Source: Gonatopus flavifemur
Taxonomy: Eukaryota > Arthropoda > Insecta > Hymenoptera > Dryinidae
Length of the DNA stretch: 64,000 bases
Reading direction: 5' to 3'
Assembly: GCA_018340375.1 (NCBI GenBank)
Contig: JAFFJZ010000006.1
Coordinates: 20,094,001 to 20,158,000 of the forward strand
Shown piece after piece: positions 33,858 to 44,616 of the stretch. The notes below the pieces were generated by a model, which saw only the letters and a program-made list of their open reading frames with translations, had not been told where the DNA came from and did not search any database. Position 1 is the stretch's first letter, and each line of letters begins with the position of its first letter. The translations under genes and the position numbers were made by a program.

Positions 33858-34788
33858 CGAGGTGTGTTCAAAAAATAACGAGAATTTTCGTTTTATGAAA
33901 AAAATATTTATTTATTCATCAATATCTATTTTGTCCCCTCCAAAATAATCCCCCTTGGATATAATACGCTTGTGCCAACGCTTTTTCCAATCCTCGAAAC
34001 ACTTTTGAAACTCGATCTTTGTAATAGCTTTTAGCTCTTTCAGCGATTCGCGTTTAATGTCATCTATGCTTGTAAAACGACGGCCTGTTAATGTTCTCTT
34101 TATTTTTGGAAATAGAAAAAAATCACATGGAGCCATATCTGGCGAATATGGAGGCTGAGGCATCGTTACAGTTTTGTTTTTGGCCAAAAATTCACGAACA
34201 AGCAATGAAGTGTGAGCAGGTGCATTATCGTGGTGCAAAAGCCATGAATTGTTTTCGCCATGAAACATTCGAAAAAATTTCATGGCATGAGCCGACTGAT
34301 ATGCCAACATCATCATCGACTTCTCTGATTGTGATTCGGCGATCGTTCATAACCATTTCTTTCACTTTTTTCACGTTTTCATCGGTTGTTGATGTGCTTG
34401 GGCGTCCGGGTCGTTCGTCATCTTCAACGTTTTCGCGGCCATCTTGGAAACGCTTATACCACTCGTAAATCCTTGCTTTACTCATAGCAGACTCACCATA
34501 TGCCTTTGTTAACATTTTACAAACTTCACTACACTTTATTTCATTTTTTACGCAAAATTGAATACAAATTTTTGGATCCATTTTTTTTCACAAACGAAAA
34601 TCGCCGAGCTCGAAAAAACACGTCTAACGTTAGCGGCTGCCACTTAAAAAGTAAGCAATGAATATTGCTGAAAATGTTATCGTACTTCAGGGGCATGTGT
34701 ACCAACATAATAAAGAAAAATTTTATACAGGCGGACTCTCCAAACCCGCGAAATTTAAAAATTCTCGTTACTTTTTGAACACACCTCG
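33858..34788 (-). mobile_element. Internally deleted mariner transposon, TA duplication
   Basis: The terminal repeats start CGAGGTGTGTTCAAAAA at the left and end TTTTTGAACACACCTCG at the right, and pair over about 30 bases. TA flanks at 33856-33857 and 34789-34790. The length is 931 bp against about 1.3 kb for complete mariners, so roughly 350 bp is missing, from the middle of the transposase gene. Confidence 0.95.
33912..34581 (-). pseudogene. Mariner transposase with central deletion and frame change
   Basis: The N-terminal part, read from 34581 leftward, is MDPKICIQFCVKNEIKCSEV through DDERPGRPSTST and DVGISVGSCHEIFSNV, which is the paired helix-turn-helix DNA-binding region. The sequence then jumps, at about 34250-34262, into the catalytic C-terminus in another frame: NNSWLLHHDNAPAHTS, PPYSPDMAPCDFFLFPK, ending GGDKIDIDE. 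HHD and PCD, the second and third acidic residues of the DD34D triad, are present with exactly 34 residues between them. The segment carrying the first aspartate is deleted. The protein cannot be active. The coding remainder is otherwise well preserved, suggesting a young copy. Confidence 0.95.
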
Positions 34789-34999
34789 TATGCATTTGCA
34801 ATGAAGAAATTTGAAAAAAAAATCGTTGGAGGGGCTATTGCATGGGTTTCAGAGGCCAAAAGAGCCCATTTTCTCGATTTTTTCACACACAAGGGATACA
34901 ATTTATTACCTAAACTTTTCAGTGCATGTAAAATAACTTTTAAAGTATATTTTGCCAAATTTGGATGATAACATTCCGAGAGTACAGCCATTTTTTCGG

Positions 35000-35349
35000 A
35001 GACATCTCGAAAAAAAAGGTGGTTTATGGTGGATAAGATTTCTCGAAAAATACTCGACAGATTTTGTTAAAATTTTGCGGAATTTTTAATAATATTTTTT
35101 AGTACTTGAACGAAGGATTTACAAAAAAAAAATAGAAACTTGATTTTTTGGCAGAGGGTTTGGCACAAGGCGCATTTTCGGTATTTTTTTCATTGTAAAA
35201 TTTTTTGTAGTTGAAGGGAGAAAGAATCTCCTTTGCGAGAGTACCAGAAAACGTGATTATAAAGGAGTATGCGAAATTTTAACGAGATCGGTCGATTAGG
35301 TTTCGAAAACTCTTGTCCACCATAAACTACCTTTTTTTCGAGATGTCTT
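35000..35349. mobile_element. Fold-back repeat, GAGACATCTCGAAAAAAA arms
   Basis: GAGACATCTCGAAAAAAAAG then GTGGTTTATGGTGGATAAG pairs with CTTGTCCACCATAAACTACC then TTTTTTTCGAGATGTCTTC. The loop is about 270 bp and AT-rich. The outer boundary may be larger (34805-35400). Confidence 0.65.
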
Positions 35350-35472
35350 CGACAAATAATCACTTTGACTGATCTAATTCTTGAAATTTTACTGTGAAAA
35401 TTTGGCGGAATATAGTTTGAAATTTATTTCATATGTACTGAAAAATATAAGTAATAAAGTGCATTCCTTGTA

Positions 35473-36013
35473 CCCAAGCGTGTATTGCTTATAATGATAA
35501 TGGGCCCAAGGCTGGTTCAATCTTGACCCTGTTGTGCTTTCCCATACAATCATGGTTGGTAAAAAATGGAAATAATGAATCTTAGGACGGGCACATTTGA
35601 GCTCGGCCCCAATTTGGACCAACGTTAGGCCAAGATTGGGGTGAATTTATATCCCGAGCATGTATGTACAATCCTCAGCGTGTATAAATTTTGATCCCAC
35701 TTGGATCCAGCCTCGGGCCCATATAGGCGCGATCGGGCTCAACACTAGGCCCAAGACTGGGCCAAAGTGGAGCTGAAATTCATGTCCGCTGAGGTAGAAT
35801 TCAAAGTGATTTTCCGACTTCAAGAAAAAGGAAGGGGCAGTATCGATTGCCTAGTCCAGGTTCATGTTGAGCCCATGGTGTTACCAATCCACGGGCAAAG
35901 CAATACAGCCAAGCTGGGAACGATGTTATCGTCTCAGGGTTGGCCCCACGTTGGGCAGCATGAGCTCCCACCCTACACTTATAGATTGGGCCCGCCGTTA
36001 ATACACACTTGGG
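35473..36013. mobile_element. Element with CCCAAGNGTGTATT ends filled with TGGGCC words
   Basis: CCCAAGCGTGTATTGC faces the inverse of TTAATACACACTTGGG. The interior repeats words such as GGGCCCAAGGCTGG, GGCCCAAGACTGGGCC and AGGCCAAGATTGGGG. Flanks are TA and TG (one mismatch). A fragment of the same family is at 51405-51460 (CTGGCCCAAGACTGGGCCGA). Confidence 0.7.
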
Positions 36014-36601
36014 TGTATTTTGCGGAATAACAGTCCAATCGATCTGAAACTTTCCAAAAAGTTTGTCCATCCCCTAGCGATCAATTTTGTCGCTGGAACT
36101 TGTACTTCTCCACCATTTTTTTCATCCAAAGCATGAGAAAGATAATTTCGACTTCGGATTGAAATTTTATGGATTTGTTATCGATTTTCACAAACTATCA
36201 CGACTTCTTCGTCATTTGTCTTCGGCGGAGTCTCACGAATCTAAATCCGCAAGGTTTATTTCGATACATCCAAAAGAATGATCAAATTAGAACGAATTTG
36301 ATTGTTGAAAAACATTGAGTTTGGTGCGAAAAAATAGGAAGTTTTCATTTCCTTCCCCGAAAACTATCGATACTAGAGAAAAAATTATCAACAGATACTG
36401 ATATTCATTTTTCAGAAAAAAAATCACGTGTAGATTCTGCGTTGGTTGGTGTGATTGGAGTGAAATTGAAATTGGAACCAATTTTATGTGTACATCGCTA
36501 CTGAAGTCAACGGTAGACGTGTTGCCATGGTAACCATAATAATAACAATGTAAATTCAACAGGACTCTCTGGGGTAAATTTTACATCAAATCCACACCGT
36601 A

Positions 36602-36750
36602 CCCACATAACAATTCATGTCTTGCGATGTCTTTTAGATATATTTTAGACCAAAGAAGAGTTTCAGACATCTAAAAGACACCTAAATGTGTTGCGCAAGA
36701 CATCTTAAACTTATCGAAAAGACATCGCAAGACATGAATTGTTATGTGGG
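36602..36750. mobile_element. 149-bp MITE with CCCACATAACAATTCATG ends
   Basis: The arms pair perfectly over about 30 bases: CCCACATAACAATTCATGTC against its exact inverse ending GTTATGTGGG. Inner words AAAAGACATC and GACATCTAAAAGACACC recur. Flanks are TA and CA. Confidence 0.85.
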
Positions 36751-36776
36751 CAATCATAACTTCACTTCTCATGTAA

Positions 36777-37948
36777 CCCTGGTAAAAAAAATCTCTCTGA
36801 ATCTCTCTATATTTTGGGACAAATTTCAGAGAGATTCAGAGTAATTCTAGAGTAATTCAGAGGAAGTTAGAGGCTTCCTCTGAATCTCTCCACATATCAC
36901 TGAATCCCTCAGAATTTTATATATTTAAATTTCTAAGCTCCCTCTGAATTTCCCTGAATACCTCTGAATTTCTCTAAATCTCCCGGAATCTAATGTATTC
37001 AGATTTCAAAGCTTCCTCTGAATTCCTCTGATTTTCTCTGAATCTCTCTGAATTCCTCTAAATATCCCGGAATTCAATGTATTCAGATTTCAAAGCTTCC
37101 TCTGAATTCCTCTGAATTTCTCTGAATCTCTCTGGATCTCTCTGGATCACTCTGAATATTTCTAAAAAATTCCACGCACAATTTTCTTCAATTTATCTTC
37201 CTCTGGAAGTCTCTAAAACTTCCAGAAAGCCTTTGAAATGCAGGACCAAGATTTTACTGAATTTATTCCTCTCTGAATTTCCCAGACTTCCCCCGCATCT
37301 CTCTGAATTCCGCTGAATCTCTCTGAATCTTTCTGACAAATCCCACGCACAATTTCTCCTAATTCACCTGTGTCTGTGAGTCTCTGACACTCCCTGAATA
37401 CCTCTGAAATCCTAAACCAAAAATTTAGCTGAATTAATTTCTCTCTGAATTTCTCTGAATTACGCTGAACCTTTCCAAATTCTTCTGAATATTCCTGAAA
37501 AGCTCTACGCACATATTTTCCCTAATTCACCTGTCTCTGTGAGTGTCTGACATTCCCTGAATACTTCTGAAATCCTGAACCAACAATTTTACTGAATTAA
37601 TTCCTCTCTGAATCTCTCTGAATTCCTCTGAATATTTCTAAAAAGTTCCACGCACAATTTTTCTTGATGCATCTGTCTCTGGAAGTCTCTCAAACCTCCA
37701 GAAAGCCTTTGAATTGCAGGACCAAGATTTTACTGAATTTATTCCTCTCTGAATTTCCCAGAGTGTCCCTGCATCTCTCTGAGTTCCTCTGAATTTTTCT
37801 GAAGAATTCAAAGCACAAGTTGTCTCAATCCACTAGTCTCCGAAATCCTCTGAACCACGCTGAATTGCTCTGAATTTCTCTGATTCTTTCTGAATCTCTC
37901 TGAAACGTCAAATTTTCAGAGAGATTCAGAGAGATTTTTTTACCAGGG
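36777..37948. mobile_element. CCCTGGTAAAAAAA element made of TCTCTGAAT words, duplication AA
   Basis: The ends CCCTGGTAAAAAAAATCTCT and AGAGATTTTTTTACCAGGG are inverted copies, extended inward by CTGAATCTCTCT. AA flanks at 36775-36776 and 37949-37950. Nearly the whole interior is degenerate TCTCTGAATTTCTCTGAAT, with a higher-order unit containing CCACGCACAATTTNTC and CCAAGATTTTACTGAATT (seen near 37170-37265, 37345-37435, 37505-37590 and 37650-37735). This complete copy explains the larger, eroded array at 10-13.6 kb. Confidence 0.9.
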
Positions 37949-38075
37949 AATTTTCACGTGGTCATTTTTTTCCGTGCAGTATTTCTAGATTTTCCAAATT
38001 TCGACTTTGTTTTCCGATCCTCGACGTGGCTGCTTTTCCCGCTTTTCGAGCACTCAAGTGGTTATCGCATGGGGA

Positions 38076-38193
38076 CCCTGCTCAAAGAATCTCATTGCAC
38101 CAATTAAGAATTGATTCCCAATGTGTTTGAATCAGTTTTCCGCATCGGATTCAATGAGAATCAATCGGTTCAATGAGATTCTTTAAGCAGGGG
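38076..38193. mobile_element. 118-bp MITE, CCCTGCTCAAAGAATCTCAT ends
   Basis: CCCTGCTCAAAGAATCTCAT pairs with ATGAGATTCTTTAAGCAGGG. GA, or GGA if the last G is counted with the flank, is repeated on both sides. The inner arms TTGATTCCC and GAGAATCAA pair too. Confidence 0.8.
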
Positions 38194-39400
38194 GACTCAT
38201 GTTGCTGAAGTTTGAATCGTTTATCGAGACGAATTTTCTCAACTTCTGGAGACTAAAAATCTTACAGCGGATTCTTTTGACGATGTTTCCAGTTTCAAGT
38301 TGGAATTTCCGTTTCATTTCACCCTCAATTTTTCCTTAAAATTTTTTAATTGCAATTTCATACACTCCCCAGCATCCCAAAAATCCATACGCTCCGTTTT
38401 TTTTTCATTCAGCCATAGACCTCAACGAGTTCATGAAAATCATTTTCGTCCTAAATTCGATAAGGACGATAATAATCGAAAGTTAAATATAACACTACAC
38501 CAAATTCCGTTATAGTCGAACAAAATCGGGTATATAATGTGCATTCATACATGCCTTGCACACGTAGCAAAGTTGCGAATAATTCAATCCACGCATCGCT
38601 TAACTTCCGTATAACGAATGAAATTCCAGAATTTCCTCCTGCAAAATGCCATCTTCTAAACACATAATAATATAATATATAATCTATTATTTGCCAACAG
38701 AAGATATATTTTAATTGTTCCGCAATGTTATCTCGAACATATTTCATCCCTATTGTGGGGGTATTATATGTATATTTAGTAGGATAGCAGTAGCCAAATA
38801 CCACGAGTGGTTTGACTCCGATCAAATACGTTGTGATGTGATTAATAATCGACCCACAACTTTCTATGTATATATATATAAATCTTGTACCGTGAGATCG
38901 GAGAGAGAGAGAGAGAAAAAGAGAAGCAACGAACAAACAAACAAATCGAGACAAAAAAGCACGATAATTGAAAACTTGTTGGCAAAATTGCCACGAGGAT
39001 TCAATTCGATCGATATCATTAGCAGCTCCCAAATAGACTTGTTCGATTGTTACCTCGTTACACGATTGGTTTCCCAGTTCACCTCTTCTTATCAATTGTG
39101 AGCAAGTAAGCCGAGCGAAATTAATTGAAATTATGAGTCAAATTAAATTCACACGTTCGATAAACTGAGGTAACCGGGGAATGGGATTTAACGGTGTTAA
39201 ACGAGTATTGTTTGACTTTGAATTTATCGATATGACTTTGCATGCATGAATCCCTGAGAATCTTCATTATTAATTCTACGGAGGGATAACATCTTGAATA
39301 GGGGTGGAAAGTATTGTTTTTGTACGCATGGAGAAACAAAAAGTCATTCGTTGTGACAACGAACTATTTGCTATCACAGCGATTTTGTTGCAATTAGCTG

Positions 39401-39484
39401 CCCTGGTTAAAAGAACCCGTTGATTCTGACCAAATCTCGTTGAATTTCATTTGTCAGATTCACAATGGTTTCTTTCAACCAGGG
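39401..39484. mobile_element. 84-bp MITE, CCCTGGTTAAAAGAA ends, duplication TG
   Basis: CCCTGGTTAAAAGAACCC faces the inverse of GGTTTCTTTCAACCAGGG, with TG at 39399-39400 and 39485-39486. The centre contains TTCTGACCAAAT and TTTGTCAGATT words. It is one of the smallest complete members here. Confidence 0.85.
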
Positions 39485-41054
39485 TGTGGCAGTATAAAAT
39501 GTTTGAGCCTCCAACAAATTTTGCTGGAATTCGCTGATTCCTGTTGCAGCGAATTTTTTCCTCCCCGTGCATTCATTTTGAAAGTTCCGGGTGAATTTGA
39601 GGTTCCTAATTACCCCCCTTTTTGAATCTGAAAAAAGAACGAAAAATCGATCATGAGGTCTTGGTTGTTGGTATGAATCGTTGTCTTTCCTTGATCATGC
39701 GAAAATTCTAAAAACATCGGTGTGCTATGTTCGGGATATGTTAAAAAAGGAAGAAATTGAAAGAATTTGAAGAAAGGGGAAGATCAAAAGGTTCAGGAAA
39801 TTTTTCATAAAATCTCGGTGAAGAAAATTTGAAATTTAATGAAAGTCATGAAATCCCCTATTAACGTTGATCATACAAGTTGGCGAAAGAAAGTTAGGTA
39901 CAGAAACCATTTCGCATAATTTTCCAGGCACCCAGTATAAACGCGTCATCTACTTATCTCACGTATGTCACTGGTGCACGTGCACTCAAGAGCAGAGATT
40001 GGCGGGGACAAGAGAGTAACTTCGTTTAGGTTAGTGGTGATTCGATTTACTTGGAAGGCCAGCGGGACCAAGTGTATAGGGCAGCAATATGTAATCCACT
40101 TTAACCACATTTTCCTCCTCCCGTGCTGAACATCTGCCAGTACGTCACTTGTTTATCTACGTTTAGATTTCTCGCTCCACCTCCATCTCTCCGTTGCCAT
40201 AATATTTCCTTATGAATTTTCCCCAAGAGTTATCGAAATAACAGACCTAACTCTTTCTTTTTTTCATCCGCGAATGACAATCGAATGATCACGGGACCTC
40301 ACGATCCTTTATAAATTCTTACTCGACGCAAAGAAGCTAGAAGAAGAAGAAGAAGAGGGAAAATTAATCAATCGTGAAACGGGAGAGAGAAAAAAAAGGA
40401 GAAGAAAAAAGAAGGCGGCGGTGGCGGTCAAAGATTTTACAAGAAACCACGCTTGCCCCAACTCATCAGCGTAATTGTGTACTTCCAAAAAATAAACAAA
40501 ACTATAAAACTTGCGGCTTGGATTACCACTCTTCCGCGCGTTCACTTTTCCCGCCCTCTTCTTTGCTTTCACAATTTTCTCTGCACCTCATCTCTTATTC
40601 TCTTCATCCATTTTCCTTTCTAAATGCGTAACACTCAATGTCTGTGTACACTTACATTTATATACTCCTTCACCGGCTATACAAAACCTCATTCACCTTG
40701 GTGGCTGTTGCTTTTTATTTACCCCATTGCCGCTTTTGTTTACTCAAGGACCATCTCCTCCCTCGTCTCTATCTACTTTTTCCTTGCATTTCCTACCTCC
40801 TCTCTTTTTATCTCCTCCTCTCATCGCCTTCCCTGGCAGCAGCCGCCTATTTCTTCTCAAGTACATCTCAGAGCTGGACCGTGTATAGAGTAGAGAGTTA
40901 GAGCAGAACGAAGTCAACCGTCTTCGACGACTACCGCACCCTACTTCTCTACTTCAGTCCATAGTCTCTCCCGGGCGAACCGATAGGATTAAAGGATGAT
41001 TGAAACGGCACAGTGTCGACGGAATTCTCAATGGCGTCAAAACCTCTACCATCC

Positions 41055-41099
41055 GCTAGCTAGCTAGCTTGCTTGCTTGCTCGCTCGCTCGCTCGCTCT
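41055..41099. repeat. Tetranucleotide tract drifting GCTA to GCTT to GCTC
   Basis: Consecutive four-base units run GCTA, then GCTT, then GCTC, in three blocks without interruption. Confidence 0.9.
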
Positions 41100-41471
41100 T
41101 TCTCCACTCGAGCAGGATGAAAATCTCAAAATAAGCAGTTGTATACGTATATATGAACAATACCAGCACCGTTCCTCCCGCTATACCTCCCATCAAGGGA
41201 TCAAGTGATCCAGCGAAAAGAATTCTTATTTCTTCTCTCTTTTACCGCACTCCCGGAGTATCTTTCGAAATTAGGAACGCGAAGAAAATCTGGCGACGAT
41301 ACGATTTTCCATCGATTCGCCATCATTCTAATACCGGCTTTCAATCGTTCGATTTAGATCCAGAGTTCCTAGGATATTGATTTATCATTCTAAAATTCAT
41401 CCAATCGATTCGATTACTCGTTTTTTTGCTCTGGAAATATCCCATCAAATGGTTTGACCTTAAGTAGGGTA

Positions 41472-41703
41472 GACTCAAGGAGAAAACATGGTTTGCTACT
41501 ATAGCGCCTACAAAGAAATTTGTTGTCCTTGCAAAAATATTCACTCCAGCAGCTTAGGACGTTAGTTCTGTCAACAAATTTTTTTATGTCAGCAAATAAG
41601 TTTACTTGTGTCAATCATTCTTCTTGCTCTTCCAACTAGTTTTTTTTGTAGACGCTATAGTAACAGGACTGCTTGTTATGCCAGCAATACTTTTTTCTCC
41701 GTG
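41472..41703. mobile_element. Probable CACGGAGAAAA-family fold-back element
   Basis: The right end TTTTTTCTCCGTG at 41703 matches the family ends. The left end is eroded (CTCAAGGAGAAAACATG). The inner arms TGCTACTATAGCGCCTACAA and TTGTAGACGCTATAGTAACA pair well. Confidence 0.55.
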
Positions 41704-41810
41704 CTAGGGATGTTCGATTCCTGAAGAAACGATTCAATGGGTGATGGCAAATTATATTGAAGGCATTCAAGCATCAGAAGAAGCGAGCCAAATGTTGCGC
41801 CAACTGTTTC

Positions 41811-42010
41811 TACCCCTACAGCACAAATCATTCATTATGAATAGTTTGAATTCAAAATGAACTCTTGACGAATAACTTAATCTTCAGACATAATTCATAT
41901 CACGAATTCATAAAGAACTATTCAGGCATTCAACATGTATGCATTTTGAATTCATTGAGGTCATATTGAAATCATTGTTACTGTCATAACGGGGACTGTT
42001 CGAGAAATCC
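41811..42010. repeat. Truncated GAATTC-word element
   Basis: It begins CCCCTACAGCACAAATCATT and continues with TTGAATTCAAAATGAACTC words and TTACTGTCATAACGGGGACT, as in 16774-17035, but no right end with GGG was found. Confidence 0.45.
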
Positions 42011-42173
42011 TTCCAGAAGTTTTTGTGAATTCAAAATGATCATTGCCCAGAACTGAATGAATGATGTGCGTTATGATCATGTTATCTTGTTTTTCCAGTA
42101 GTTGGTGAGATTATGTGAGCACTTACACGTTAAAAGAGTGTAATTGATAATAAAAATGACCGAAAAACAGCGA

Positions 42174-42459
42174 CCCTGATAACACACGAAGAATTCTTAT
42201 TCAAAAGCAAGAATAAAATTCTTCAAGAATTCTTTTCGAACTAATGAATTAATAAAGAGCTCTAGAGGAGTTCAATGTTTTGGACATTAACGAGTTCTTT
42301 GAAAATGCTGAAAGTATTGTTTTAGTACTCTCAAAGAACTCGTTAATGTCCCAAACATTGAATTCCTACAGAGCTCTTGATGAATTCATTAGTTCGAAAA
42401 GAGTTCTTGAAGAATTCTATTCTTGTTTTCGAAAAAGAATTCTTCGTGTGTTATCAGGG
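42174..42459. mobile_element. 286-bp element, CCCTGATAACACACGAAG ends, duplication GA
   Basis: CCCTGATAACACACGAAGAA pairs exactly with TTCTTCGTGTGTTATCAGGG. The pairing extends through most of the element, with AAGAATTCTT words and a central hairpin (GACATTAACGAGTTCTTTGA). GA flanks at 42172-42173 and 42460-42461. Confidence 0.9.
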
Positions 42460-42498
42460 GAATTTGCTTATCTTGATCCGATTCACTTCGGTCTACCC

Positions 42499-43071
42499 CA
42501 GGGCATATTCTAAGAAAATTGAGGAACTAACCGAAACGCTGGACACTCGATTTCTAAGAAAATAGGAAAACATTTGTATGACAAGTATTTCCCTAATTTT
42601 ACTTTTGGCGTGAAGTCTTATTTTTTGAGAATTAATATCGCTTCTGAGCTCACTATACTCCTTGATATGAGGCGAAAGGCTCATTCTGTAACAGCCCTTG
42701 TTGAAAAAATCAATAGAATCTGACGAAATTAAACTTAATGGGATTTAGCAAGAACATTGTGCAAGGTTTAATCAAAATTACATTGAAAAAATACACCAAC
42801 ACCTGATTGAATCTCATTGAAAATGGTTGAATATAGGATTTGTTTAGAACATTGTGCAAGATTCAATCAGATTTGGAGAGCATCAATCGGTTCGTTCAAC
42901 CAGGCAGGGCAATATTGGATACTCAATTGAAAAAAAGAAAAAGGGAAAAATTTCACTAAAAATTAAGTCTTTTTTAAGAATTAATAACCGTTTTTACGTT
43001 TTAAAACTGATCGTTTTATTTCAGAACTAACCTTTTGGTAAGAACTGACCCTTATATGTTAATATGCCCTG
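42499..43071. mobile_element. hAT-like element, CAGGGCATATT ends, near-perfect 8-bp duplication
   Basis: CAGGGCATATT at the left pairs with AATATGCCCTG at the right. Flanking octamers are GTCTACCC (42491-42498) and ATCTACCC (43072-43079), seven of eight identical. CAGGG ends with 8-bp duplications are characteristic of hAT. A partial copy at 7860-8095 lacks the MITE nested at 42695-42904. No transposase remains. Confidence 0.75.
42695..42904. mobile_element. 210-bp MITE inside the hAT-like element, with a known empty site
   Basis: The left end is CCCTTGTTGAAAAAATC and the right end GGTTCGTTCAACCAGG. AG flanks it if the final C belongs to the element (CAG if not). The other copy reads TCTGTAACAGGGCAATATTG uninterrupted at 7927-7946, so the insertion point is fixed to the base. 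Inner arms carry AACATTGTGCAAGGTTTAAT and AACATTGTGCAAGATTCAAT, here as direct copies. Confidence 0.85.
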
Positions 43072-43079
43072 ATCTACCC

Positions 43080-43698
43080 TACGATTCTCTTTACGGAGTC
43101 AAGTAAACTCGAATCATTTCCATGTTCACATCGATGGTGCGTATTTGAGCCGAGAAAAGTCATTGAAAAGCGTCGTTTGAGAATTCACAAAACAATGAAA
43201 TAATCCAACCGACGCAATGCCAACGCCGTCATTTCGATTTCTCGAATTCCACCTTGAGTCAAACGTACCTATATACGGAGGAATTCAATGCTTGGTCTTC
43301 AATACTGAACGAATATCAACTACACGTTCGAATGATTATACGAGGAATACGAAACGACACAAATAATTTCGAAGCGATTATTTTACAACACGTATCCGAA
43401 CTACACAGTTCCAAACTACGCAAATAAATGTGAAATGCGAATTATTCCCGTGTACGGTTCCGTGAAAGAAATTCCAAGTCGCATAACTGCGTCGCTGTTA
43501 AATATTCTGATCAGGAGATGTCGTTGAGTGAGTTATCTGATCTGGCTATTGAAATAGGAGAAATCTAATCTCGAAGTGTATTTTCGGTAAAAACTGAAAA
43601 TATTTAAGGTTGTGCGTTGGTGTGAATTGAAACCTCCAATGAAGAATATCAAAGAAGGTTCGTTGTTTGCGGTATAATTCCGGTATGAATTTTTATAG
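43080..43698. other. Non-coding sequence, no element recognised
   Basis: It is moderately AT-rich and non-repetitive within the window. No splice-linked reading frame or terminal repeats were seen. Confidence 0.35.
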
Positions 43699-43814
43699 CC
43701 CACACAGCACAAATGTCTCCAAAATGTCTCAGAATATCGCTACGACATTACAGAGACATTAAAAGATTGCAGCGATACTTTGACACATTACTGAGACGTT
43801 CTGTGCTGTCTGGG
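43699..43814. mobile_element. 116-bp MITE, CCCANACAGCACA ends, duplication AG
   Basis: CCCACACAGCACAAATGTCT faces the inverse of GAGACGTTCTGTGCTGTCTGGG. The interior consists of TGTCTCAGAATATCGCT and GCAGCGATACTTTGACAC words. AG flanks at 43697-43698 and 43815-43816. Confidence 0.85.
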
Positions 43815-43969
43815 AGTGTTTTCATAGTTTGAATTTGTAAAGACACCAAAATATCATTGATCTTACACTCAATCTCCATCGACACACCATTTATATTGGA
43901 GGAACTGTTAAAAATTTCTGGACACAACTTCAAATACACGTAATGGAATCAATTTCCAATCGCGTAATA

Positions 43970-44170
43970 CACCGTAAAACATTGAGGATGTTAGAAAAAA
44001 TTCACATCTATTATTTGGTGTCATTGTCACATGGTAGAGGATCATTCCAACACCATTATGTTATGGTTATGTTATTTTGACACCGATTTTGGGGTGGACT
44101 CCTAATATAATCCACGTGGTGTTAATTCTGTGTTAATTCTGACACCATTTTGACACCGTTTTTTACAGTG
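43970..44170 (-). mobile_element. 201-bp CACTGTAAAAAACGGTGTC element, TA duplication
   Basis: On the minus strand it starts CACTGTAAAAAACGGTGTCA and ends TGTTTTACGGTG. TA flanks at 43968-43969 and 44171-44172. The interior is rich in GGTGT and ACACC words. A related copy in the opposite orientation lies at 44617-44840. Confidence 0.8.
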
Positions 44171-44616
44171 TATGCATATAATGTGTAATGCAATACGGTA
44201 AAAACTTAAGAGTTCAATTATTTGTCAATGAATTTCCAATTCAAATCCTAAGAATTTAAAATTTCAGTTACAAATGTAATTGAAAAACTTATGAAATTTC
44301 AAACAATTTTTAACAGTGTGTGGTGCCCTACAGTGTCTATTTGTTGGAATTCAGGGTGGAATAGATAGGCTTTCGTATTTTTGTGGATGAATGGTGCACA
44401 GAAATTTCGAATGTCCTGGATAAAACGTTACACCGTGTTTTTCAGCGTAAATGTAGATCAAGCCGATCGTGAAGCCGATGGTATTTCGGTGTTTTTTGCA
44501 AATTCACACTTCACAAATACGGTGTACTTTTGAATTTTTTACACCCAAAGATCACACCCACCCAATCCACATTCAATTTCTCATCATCTGACATCAAAAG
44601 AAAAACAAAGAATATA

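Larger units (their letters stand above)
38194..41471. other. Mostly single-copy DNA with simple repeats, no recognised gene
   Basis: It contains the MITE at 39401, an AG tract near 38898-38916, pyrimidine-rich sequence at 40540-40870 and a GCTN tract at 41055. The longest frame (38451-39095, minus, 214 codons) has no recognisable domain and overlaps simple repeats. The stretch 40870-41100 is less AT-rich than its surroundings and could be promoter or 5' UTR sequence, but nothing proves it. Confidence 0.4.

Noticed and set aside
38451..39095. Longest open frame, 214 codons on the minus strand
   Set aside because: No recognisable domain. It overlaps AG and TATATA simple repeats, has an equally open opposite strand, and shows no splice or codon-use support.
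40511..40901. Overlapping hydrophobic frames in a pyrimidine-rich stretch
   Set aside because: All three frames are open because of C/T-rich composition. None is recognised.
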